Source: Flavobacterium saliperosum (GTDB taxonomy: Bacteria > Bacteroidota > Bacteroidia > Flavobacteriales > Flavobacteriaceae). Taken from it: DNA of 55,487 nucleotides. The stretch covers positions 1 through 55,487 of the forward strand of contig NZ_FMTY01000010.1 in NCBI RefSeq assembly GCF_900100625.1, in the 5' to 3' direction. Made by a program: the position numbers and the translations under genes. Below, one piece after another: positions 1-5,976 of this stretch (positions are counted from its first letter, which is position 1; each line of letters opens with the position of its first letter). Below the pieces are notes generated by a model that saw only the letters and a list, made by a program, of their open reading frames with translations, searched no databases and had not been told where the DNA came from.

Positions 1-12
1 AAGCCCCGGGAC

Positions 13-624
13 GTTAGCTGTAATTGAAGAAAAACGAAATCTTTAAAAGAAATGAAACAAATAATTTTAATTTTTCTATCGTTAATATTCGTTACTTGTG
101 CAGATGAAAAATCTACCACTGAAAAATTTACTGCTCCTTTAGAAAAGGATATTGTTGATATCACAAAAATTATTATTGAACAAGATTTTATCCCAAATGG
201 AGTAAAACCAGACAGTGAACTTAAAAAATTAAATGTTATATTTAAAAAAGATTATTGGCCAACAAAAGAAGAAGTCCTATTTATTAAACTTTCAAAAGTG
301 TTTCCAAATAATTTAAACAATACTGAATTAAAAAATTACATGGTTTTTCAAAATAATGATAAAAGAGTCTTTAAAATTTCTGATGAAAATTTATCAAAAA
401 TCAATGTAACACCTGACAATCCTTTTAATATAAATACAATATCAATCCCAATCTTTAATGTTAATAGAGATTTTGCATATGTTGAAGTCACGCATTATAT
501 GAAACCACCAGGGTTTGATACTGGCTCCGGTGGCTGTGATTACTATATTCTCCAAAGAATCAATGGGATTTGGAAAATTACTGACAACAATCTTGTATGG
601 ATAACATAATCAACTACAGCTAAC
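13..624. repeat. Inverted repeat pair flanking a single lipoprotein gene (cassette-like)
   Basis: A 14-base arm GTTAGCTGTAATTG at 13-26 lies just upstream of the lipoprotein gene. Its near-perfect complement CAACTACAGCTAAC lies at 611-624 just after the stop codon (13 of 14 positions pair). The left arm is preceded by CCCCGGGAC and the right arm is followed by AGCGGTTT. One gene between such arms is the layout of a mobile cassette, where each arm would be half of a recombination site. The arms resemble attC-type core sites but do not match the GTTRRRY consensus exactly, so this is inference. Confidence 0.5.
52..609 (+). CDS. Putative lipoprotein of unknown function
   Basis: A 185-residue protein that I do not recognise. 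The N-terminus is a short lipoprotein signal: Lys2, a hydrophobic run, then a lipobox-like F-V-T-C with the candidate lipidated cysteine at residue 16. The mature part is hydrophilic and rich in Lys, Asn and Asp. The C-terminal third (a GSGGC stretch, then a YYILQ segment and an IWKI segment) looks like the last strands of a small alpha/beta or NTF2-like fold, but no catalytic motif is visible. The gene is visibly more AT-rich than the housekeeping genes downstream and is bracketed by inverted repeats, which suggests acquired DNA. ATG at 52 is the first in-frame start, with an A-rich leader and no strong Shine-Dalgarno, as is usual in Bacteroidota. Probably a cell-surface or periplasmic lipoprotein. 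Confidence 0.7.
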   Translation: MKQIILIFLSLIFVTCADEKSTTEKFTAPLEKDIVDITKIIIEQDFIPNGVKPDSELKKLNVIFKKDYWPTKEEVLFIKLSKVFPNNLNNTELKNYMVFQNNDKRVFKISDENLSKINVTPDNPFNINTISIPIFNVNRDFAYVEVTHYMKPPGFDTGSGGCDYYILQRINGIWKITDNNLVWIT

Positions 625-1129
625 AGCGGTTTAACAAAAAACATCTTTAAATAAAGTAATTATCATAGATTTGATTCTTATAAACTTCCCAATTTTTACG
701 ATTGTTTTCCTACAATGATTTGGCTTTTAAAAGAACTGAAATACTCCTAAATGTCATTTCTTTTTGTCACTGCTGACCCACTCGACACTATCAAGGATAT
801 TTTGAAGCCATTAAATAACTAAATGGAGAGTTTGGATTTTAATAACGTTCTCAACATTTATAAATTAAAAAAACTATTGAAACCAGATTTTATTTTGGGA
901 AAGAATATCTTTGAAAAACAGCAATGAAATTTTCTGATGACAAAAAAGCAATTGAAAAGCTAAAGCAAAAAAATGTTATGTTCAAAAACCATAATCCACA
1001 TAGAAATCTTCCTTGTTTCTTAAAGAAAAAGCTCTCAAAGTATAATTCACTCAAATAGAATTCACGCTTGTAAAACTGATTCGGTAGTTTGGTATAACAT
1101 TTACGGTCAAGAGGTAATTAGTGAAGACC
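610..1129. other. 520-bp degraded AT-rich stretch without an intact gene
   Basis: No intact gene is visible. Plus-strand reading gives broken fragments. One runs over about 920-1050 as a Lys-rich peptide. Around 1079-1126 one frame reads VWYNIYGQEV, which resembles the conserved strand of a type IX secretion C-terminal sorting domain (pattern hIYNhhGqeV). The frame then runs into the 3' end of the IS110 element. This looks like debris of one or more genes cut by the insertion, but the fragments are too short for a firm family assignment. Confidence 0.35.
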
Positions 1130-2089
1130 TTATCCATCATCATAATCTTCATTGTAGACCATTCCTGATTTGGCAATTGCAAAAGCTTGTCTTAACAATT
1201 TGTTACAAACCGCAATCAGCGCCAATTTTTTGCTTTTACCTTTATTAACCAAACGTTCATAAAGATTTTTACAGGCTTTATTGGATTTACAAGCTGTAAA
1301 ACTGCACAAAAAAAGAAGGTTTCGAAGTTTTGCACTACCCATTTTACTGATTCGTGTTCTTCCTTTAAAACTGCTTCCCGACTGCCGAATTACGGGTGTA
1401 ATTCCGCAATAGGAACACAATTGACCGCTGGTTTCAAATGGTTTAAATCCGTTCGTTTGAACCACAAGCATAAAGGCTGTTCTTGGTCCGATACCCGGAA
1501 TAGTCTGTAGCTTCCTAATTAGTCCCAAATACTCATCCCCAATCATTGCTGATAATGAAGTCTCAACTCTGAGTTTCTCTTTCTGAATGTTTTTCAGACA
1601 CCGCTTAAGTGACCGTAAAACCACTTTACAGGGAACTCCTAAGGTCTCTTCAGCCTGAATTTTATTTTTCAAAGCCGTACACTGCTTGGTGAAGAAGTCA
1701 AGCAACCGGATGCATTGGAGACATTGTAACTGATTATGACTGTAGTCGGTCCAAAGTTTCAAATCGCGCTCCTGACCATAAAGACAAATCATTTTGGCAT
1801 CAGATTTATCGGTTTTGATTCTGCTCAACTTCATTTGGATAAAACGCTTAATCGACAAGGGGTTTTCCACAGAAACTGCAATATTGTGATTCTTAAGAAA
1901 ATAAGCCAATCGGTAATGATAATATCCTGTGGCTTCCATGACACAATGCGACTGCTTGTTCAATAATTTCAAGAACTTAGAAAAGTCACTTGTTTTGTTG
2001 AAAAACTGGTAATGATTCCCTAAAGAATCCATCACATCAAAAGTATCTTTACTGATATCTATGCCAAAAATGATCTTAGCCTCGAACAT
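1130..2089 (-). CDS. IS110-family transposase (DEDD N-domain, catalytic-serine C-domain)
   Basis: A 319-residue transposase of the IS110 family. The N-terminal RuvC-like DEDD domain begins with GIDISKDTFDV, carrying the first acidic residue, followed by the conserved VMEATGYY and KTDKSDAKMI segments. The C-terminal Tnp_20 domain has a helix-hairpin-helix-like TIPGIGPRTA, then CSYCGITP and QSGSS, which contains the likely catalytic serine, and then GSAKLRN. I start at the ATG at 2089, because the 37 upstream residues are hydrophobic and unrelated to the family and would read through the non-coding end of the element. The length is normal for an intact IS110 transposase, so the copy may be active. 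These enzymes are now known to be recombinases guided by a bridge RNA made from the non-coding end. Confidence 0.9.
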   Translation of the reverse strand: MFEAKIIFGIDISKDTFDVMDSLGNHYQFFNKTSDFSKFLKLLNKQSHCVMEATGYYHYRLAYFLKNHNIAVSVENPLSIKRFIQMKLSRIKTDKSDAKMICLYGQERDLKLWTDYSHNQLQCLQCIRLLDFFTKQCTALKNKIQAEETLGVPCKVVLRSLKRCLKNIQKEKLRVETSLSAMIGDEYLGLIRKLQTIPGIGPRTAFMLVVQTNGFKPFETSGQLCSYCGITPVIRQSGSSFKGRTRISKMGSAKLRNLLFLCSFTACKSNKACKNLYERLVNKGKSKKLALIAVCNKLLRQAFAIAKSGMVYNEDYDDG

Positions 2090-2245
2090 GAAAAAGAAAT
2101 TTAAATAAACCCGTTCAGTTAAAATCAAAGGATACAATGTTATAGTTCCCAACACACGTAAGTACAAAAGAGAGGCGATTATCACTGTTGACGGAATCAT
2201 AAGTTCCTGCAGTTTTCACAACCTCTTTCCTCTCTTCCATACTTA
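2090..2245 (-). ncRNA. Candidate IS110 bridge RNA (seekRNA) region
   Basis: The sequence just upstream of the transposase start has no coding potential and contains paired segments expected for a structured RNA. AAGAGAGG and CCTCTCTT form a perfect 8-bp inverted repeat at 2168-2175 and 2229-2236 with 53 bases between them. Inside that loop, GGAA and TTCC can close a 7-base loop. Members of the IS110 group are established to encode a guide RNA in this position. The exact ends and the target- and donor-binding loops are inference. Confidence 0.5.
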
Positions 2246-2368
2246 TTTTACTTTAAAAAGCCTTCTCTATTCAGAATCTTGTCCAAAAGGATTATAATGG
2301 AAGTAATCGTTTCTCAGCTATAAAACATCAGACTCAAACGTGAATCTGAAATCAAAATGCTTTAAAAA

Positions 2369-2396
2369 TAAAAAATCCCTCTTCCGAGGGATTTCC
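2369..2396 (-). terminator. Rho-independent terminator after purM
   Basis: Stem AAATCCCTC (2373-2381) pairs with GAGGGATTT (2386-2394) around loop TTCC, followed on the minus strand by a T-rich run. It lies directly after the purM stop. Confidence 0.85.
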
Positions 2397-2398
2397 TA

Positions 2399-3577
2399 TT
2401 AGTATTCAAATACTCCATATTCAGAAGCAATGGTTAATTTTTTGTTTTCGGAAGCTTCTACCCTTCCTATGATTTGTGCCTCAACTCCAAATGATTTTGA
2501 AATTTCAATGATGTCTTCGGCGATATCCGCAGGAATGTACAACTCCATTCGGTGACCGCAGTTAAACACCTGATACATTTCTTTCCAATCGGTATTGGAT
2601 TGTTCCTGAATAAGCTTGAATAATGGCGGAACCGGGAATAAATTGTCTTTAACAATATGCAGATTATCTACAAAATGAAGTATTTTGGTTTGCGCACCAC
2701 CACTACAATGCACCATCCCGTGAATCAATCCTGCAGTATATTTATCCAAAATCGCTTTGATAATCGGTGCATACGTTCGTGTTGGCGAAAGCACTAATTT
2801 TCCGGCATCAATCGGAGAGCCTTCCACTTTGTCGGTTAATTTCACGTTTCCGGAATACACCAATTCTTTCGGTACCGAAGCATCATAACTTTCCGGATAT
2901 CTTTCGGCTAAATAATTGGCAAACACATCATGACGTGCCGATGTCAATCCGTTACTGCCCATGCCGCCGTTGTATCCTTTTTCATAATTCGCCTGTCCGA
3001 AAGAAGCCAGTCCTACAATCACATCTCCCGCCTCGATATTGGCATTGTCCACCACATCTTCGCGTTTCATACGGGCCGTTACTGTCGAATCAACTATGAT
3101 GGTTCGTACTAAATCACCTACATCGGCTGTTTCGCCTCCGGTAGAATTGATGGTTACCCCATAATCTTTCAGCTCCGCAATAAGTTCTTCGGTTCCGTTG
3201 ATAATCGCCGAAAGCACTTCGCCCGGAATCAGGTTTTTGTTTCTTCCGATAGTGGATGACAACATGATATTATCGGTAGCGCCCACACACAACAAATCGT
3301 CAATATTCATAATCAACGCATCTTGTGCGATTCCTTTCCAAACCGAAATATCGCCTGTTTCTTTCCAATACATGTAGGCCAAAGACGATTTAGTTCCGGC
3401 ACCATCGGCGTGCATGATTAAACAATAATCCTCATCACCGGTTAAATAATCGGGAACAATTTTACAGAAAGCTTTGGGAAATAACCCTTTATCGATGTTT
3501 TTGATGGCGTTGTGCACATCTTCTTTGGAAGCCGAAACTCCGCGCAGGTTGTAACGTTGACTGTTATCAGAACTCAT
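2399..3577 (-). CDS. purM: Phosphoribosylformylglycinamidine cyclo-ligase (AIR synthetase)
   Basis: PurM closes the imidazole ring in purine synthesis, converting FGAM and ATP to AIR in the cytoplasm. The 392-residue product has the PurM hallmark HADGAGTKSS (ATP and substrate loop), the MNIDDLLCVGA segment, GGETADVGD, and the glycine-rich stretch GLASFGQANYEKGYNGGMGSNG spread over the centre. It is longer than the enterobacterial enzyme (about 345 residues), as usual for the Bacteroidota form. I start at the ATG at 3577 (MSSDNSQRYNLRG); the upstream in-frame extension is translated intergenic repeat sequence. It is a single gene with its own terminator. The next gene upstream on the same strand (OmpA-like) ends 140 bp away, within a heptad-repeat hairpin. 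Confidence 0.95.
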   Translation of the reverse strand: MSSDNSQRYNLRGVSASKEDVHNAIKNIDKGLFPKAFCKIVPDYLTGDEDYCLIMHADGAGTKSSLAYMYWKETGDISVWKGIAQDALIMNIDDLLCVGATDNIMLSSTIGRNKNLIPGEVLSAIINGTEELIAELKDYGVTINSTGGETADVGDLVRTIIVDSTVTARMKREDVVDNANIEAGDVIVGLASFGQANYEKGYNGGMGSNGLTSARHDVFANYLAERYPESYDASVPKELVYSGNVKLTDKVEGSPIDAGKLVLSPTRTYAPIIKAILDKYTAGLIHGMVHCSGGAQTKILHFVDNLHIVKDNLFPVPPLFKLIQEQSNTDWKEMYQVFNCGHRMELYIPADIAEDIIEISKSFGVEAQIIGRVEASENKKLTIASEYGVFEY

Positions 3578-3612
3578 TCTATTGGTTTGTGTTGTTGTGG
3601 TGCAAAGGTAAG

Positions 3613-3720
3613 GAGAAAAATAGAGAATTGAAAATAGAAACAAGAGCCAAGAGTCAAGAAGAAATTCAATTCGAAATACCAAATATCAATCGACTCTTGA
3701 TTCTTGATTCTCCTTTTCTA
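3613..3720. repeat. Heptad-repeat imperfect hairpin, copy a
   Basis: A purine-rich left arm containing consecutive 7-bp units CAAGAGC, CAAGAGT, CAAGAAG (about 3640-3660) faces a pyrimidine-rich right arm with CTTGATT units (3694-3710). Arm ends pair at 17 of 20 positions. The right arm runs into the stop codon of the downstream OmpA-like gene. Related copies lie near 32261-32365 and 33456-33590. Confidence 0.6.
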
Positions 3721-4572
3721 TTTACTCAAAATCATAATTTCCACCCGACGGTTAGCCAAAGCCTGTTCTTCATTGGCTTCCGGTATTGGATATTTTGGAT
3801 GGGATACGCCGAAGCCTTTCACTTTTACCCTTTTCTGAGCAACCCCGTTACCTTCCAAAACTCTTCGTATCTGTTTGGCTCTGTCTAAAGAAAGATGTCT
3901 TCTGTCTGCATCAATACAGCAAATATGACCTTGTATTTCGATAACCATGTTTGGATTTTTAGTCATCACATCAATTAATTCATCCATAGCCGGTTTGGAA
4001 GTCGGCATCATTCCGAAAGAATTCTGATAGAAAAAAATGTTCTTGATTACGATTCTGGTTCCGGGTTTGGCCAAAGCTACCTTTTCTTCCAAAGTCGCAT
4101 TCACTGGAAAATGCATGTCTTCTTCTTCAATCGGAACAATTTCTGCAATGGGAACTGCAATTGGTTTAATCCCTAAAATTTCATTCTCACGGGCCAAATC
4201 TTTCGGAAGGATGTAATAAATCACCACTTTTCGATTTTCGGCTTTATTTTTGGATTGTTTGTGCGTTTCCCCAAAGCTGCGTGTTTTAAAATCCTCGCGT
4301 ATTTTCACATTACTCTTAAGAATGATATTATGAATGAAATTCACACGGCGTTGGGAAAGCGAATCGTTATGGGCATTGGTACCGTCTTCGTCTGTAAATC
4401 CGCTAATGGCAACTACTTTCGATTCTTTGTTGGCAGCAATCCAATTGTTTAAAATCTCGGATTGCTTTTTTGTCGTCTCGTGCTTATTGCTTTCGAAATA
4501 AACCGAAAACTGTTCCTGCGCCGAAACAAAGAAAGGAAAAACAAGAACAAAAAACAGGAGGAAACGTTTCAT
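3718..4572 (-). CDS. OmpA-family protein with two tandem OmpA-like domains (paralogue 1)
   Basis: A 284-residue secreted protein with a signal peptide (Lys/Arg start, hydrophobic core, cleavage near residue 18 after VSA). Two OmpA/MotB-type domains follow. The first, about 20-125, contains GFTDEDG and SQRR, the Asp/Arg pair that binds diaminopimelate in peptidoglycan. The second, about 165-284, contains GHICC in place of the usual GH-T-D and ends with NRRVEI. A short Pro/Glu-rich linker with PIEEEDM lies between. There is no beta-barrel segment, so it is probably a periplasmic peptidoglycan-associated protein. The neighbour at 4630 is a paralogue of the same architecture, so the pair arose by tandem duplication. 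The precise role is unknown. Confidence 0.75.
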   Translation of the reverse strand: MKRFLLFFVLVFPFFVSAQEQFSVYFESNKHETTKKQSEILNNWIAANKESKVVAISGFTDEDGTNAHNDSLSQRRVNFIHNIILKSNVKIREDFKTRSFGETHKQSKNKAENRKVVIYYILPKDLARENEILGIKPIAVPIAEIVPIEEEDMHFPVNATLEEKVALAKPGTRIVIKNIFFYQNSFGMMPTSKPAMDELIDVMTKNPNMVIEIQGHICCIDADRRHLSLDRAKQIRRVLEGNGVAQKRVKVKGFGVSHPKYPIPEANEEQALANRRVEIMILSK

Positions 4573-4629
4573 AAAAATGCTTTTTATCTATAACGAATAA
4601 ACGAAAATATTATGATAAATAAAACTATT

Positions 4630-5388
4630 TTATTGATTTTCAAGAATGAGAATTTCGACTCTTCGGTTTTCGTCGCGTTCGAATTCGTTTTGCTCCGGTA
4701 TGTTATAAAGAGGCTGTGAACTGCCGAAACCTTTATACGAAAGTCGATTTACAGCAATTCCGTTTTCAATAAGATAATTGTATACTGTTTTACAACGCAA
4801 GGTGGAAATATCCTCGACATCAAATTTTTCCTGACAGCAGATATGCCCCTGAATTTCGATTTTGAGTTTCGGGTTTTGCTGCATGATTTCGAGTAACTCC
4901 GCTAAAACCGGACGTGATTTCGGCACCACTATTCCGGAGCGGTTGTAGAAATTCAGATTTCGGAGTCGGAGTTTGTCGCCTACTTTCAATTGTGCGATTT
5001 TATCGGCTAACTTTTCTTCTTTCTTTTTGAAATAAATTTCCACTTTCCGGTTTTCGTCCTGAATTTTGGATTGTTCGAAACGTTTTCCAAAACCTTTGGT
5101 TTCCAATTGTTTCGCCAAACGGATTTTATTATCCCGCAATGTTTTCAGAACCGAATTCACCCTGCGCACCGCAAGTTTGTCATTATATTCGTGCGAACCC
5201 ACGCTATCGCAAAATCCGTAAATACGCGCTACTTCCACATCTTTGTTTGTTGCAATCCAATCGGCTAATTTCTGATTCGAATCGGAATTGGTCTGATGAA
5301 TATCAAAATCGAAATAAACGGTAAATTTTTCCTGTGCAGAAACAGCACTGAACGAAATCAGTAAAAGAAGTAATAGGTGTTTTTTCAT
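4630..5388 (-). CDS. OmpA-family protein with two tandem OmpA-like domains (paralogue 2)
   Basis: A 252-residue secreted protein, paralogous to the gene 58 bp downstream. The signal peptide is about 18 residues (cleavage after VSA). Domain 1 (about 20-120) has GFCDSVG with the conserved Asp and AVRR. Domain 2 (about 140-252) has GHICC instead of GHTD and ends with the NRRVEI signature. The linker of paralogue 1 is absent here, which explains the shorter length. Both keep the Asp and Arg in domain 1 but not the TD in domain 2, so only the first domain is expected to bind peptidoglycan in the standard way. Cotranscription with paralogue 1 is likely, since no terminator is visible between them. 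Confidence 0.75.
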   Translation of the reverse strand: MKKHLLLLLLISFSAVSAQEKFTVYFDFDIHQTNSDSNQKLADWIATNKDVEVARIYGFCDSVGSHEYNDKLAVRRVNSVLKTLRDNKIRLAKQLETKGFGKRFEQSKIQDENRKVEIYFKKKEEKLADKIAQLKVGDKLRLRNLNFYNRSGIVVPKSRPVLAELLEIMQQNPKLKIEIQGHICCQEKFDVEDISTLRCKTVYNYLIENGIAVNRLSYKGFGSSQPLYNIPEQNEFERDENRRVEILILENQ

Positions 5389-5493
5389 GATGCGATTTGT
5401 ATCTGACTAAGTTACAAAAAAGAAAAGCACTCTCTTTTTAAAAAAAGAAAATGCTTTTCACAATTAAAAAACAAGTGTACTGATTTCGGATTA

Positions 5494-5528
5494 AAAAAGT
5501 GAGACAGACAGTGCCCGTCTCACTTTTT
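5494..5528 (-). terminator. Strong bidirectional terminator hairpin
   Basis: AAAAAGTGAGAC (5494-5505) pairs perfectly with GTCTCACTTTTT (5517-5528), a 12-bp stem with an 11-base loop and T-runs on both strands. No annotated gene ends next to it on either strand. It fits the 3' end of a short minus-strand transcript that starts near 5813. Confidence 0.75.
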
Positions 5529-5565
5529 CTCTATGGGTTTGGTTTGTTTCTGAGTACAGGAGCAA

Positions 5566-5673
5566 CTAACAAATTATCGATTTTTTAAAACACAAACGAT
5601 GTGCTTTACCAAGTTGAATAAATTCTTCGAGGTTAAAATTGATGTTTGCTCCTGCTCGGTTAACGAAATTCAT
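5566..5673 (-). CDS. Candidate small protein of 35 residues
   Basis: An ATG-started frame of 35 codons ending in TAG. The peptide begins MNFVNRAGANINFN and ends with a basic segment AHRLCFKKSIIC containing two cysteines. Codon choice (GAA, AAA, ATT, CAA) is like that of real genes here. It sits within an apparent transcript with its own promoter (5820-5849) and terminator (5494-5528), with a 5' leader of about 140 bases. No family is recognised. The transcript could instead be a regulatory RNA with no protein product. Confidence 0.3.
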   Translation of the reverse strand: MNFVNRAGANINFNLEEFIQLGKAHRLCFKKSIIC

Positions 5674-5819
5674 TGCAGAAAATCGTGTACTTTAAATGTG
5701 AACCCATACAGTTATAAACAATAAAAAAACTCGCATTAATGCAGGGAAAATAAAACGTTGAGGGAAATCTAATCTTGCGATTACGTTGTTGGAAATAAAT
5801 CTGTGGTTGATTTATAGTT

Positions 5820-5849
5820 CAAATTTAGTACAATTATTTTTCACACAAA
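5820..5849 (-). promoter_or_regulatory. Bacteroidota-type promoter for the 5.5-5.8 kb transcript
   Basis: On the minus strand TTTG (5849-5846) is followed after 18 bases by TAAATTTG (5827-5820). This matches the -33 TTG and -7 TAnnTTTG pattern of the Bacteroidota primary sigma factor. Expected transcription start is near 5813. Confidence 0.5.
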
Positions 5850-5931
5850 AAGCTTTAATGATTTATTTTTCAGAGGATTACATTTTTTCTACGAAGCGAT
5901 TAAAAAAGCAGATTAACTACCCTAAAATCAT

Positions 5932-5953
5932 AAAAAAACCTCCCGAAGGAGGT
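5932..5953 (-). terminator. Terminator of the glutamine synthetase gene
   Basis: ACCTCC (5938-5943), loop CGAA, GGAGGT (5948-5953), followed on the minus strand by seven T residues, starting 24 bases after the stop codon. Confidence 0.85.
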
Positions 5954-5976
5954 CTTAAAAAATAAAAACAAACAGA

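Larger units (their letters stand above)
1121..2300 (-). mobile_element. IS110-family insertion sequence (approximate limits)
   Basis: The element consists of a DEDD/serine transposase gene on the minus strand with a short 3' flank (under about 10-20 bases before apparent chromosomal debris) and a long 5' non-coding stretch of 200-300 bases before the purM terminator at 2373. IS110 elements have no long terminal inverted repeats and make no target duplication, so the ends cannot be fixed from one copy and the limits are estimates. The long non-coding part being upstream of the transposase matches the IS110 group rather than IS1111, where it lies downstream. Confidence 0.7.
5389..5976. other. 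588-bp gap holding an unannotated minus-strand transcription unit
   Basis: From right to left it holds the glutamine synthetase terminator (5932-5953), a minus-strand promoter-like pair (5820-5849), a 35-codon open frame (5566-5673) and a strong 12-bp-stem terminator (5494-5528). The remainder toward 5389 is the upstream region of the OmpA-like pair. See the separate entries. Confidence 0.5.

Noticed and set aside
2090..2200. Transposase start at 2200
   Set aside because: The additional 37 residues are hydrophobic, unrelated to IS110 proteins, and occupy the presumed guide-RNA region.
3578..3682. N-terminal extension of PurM by 35 residues
   Set aside because: The extra residues are translated from intergenic repeat sequence, and the family begins at the internal Met at 3577.
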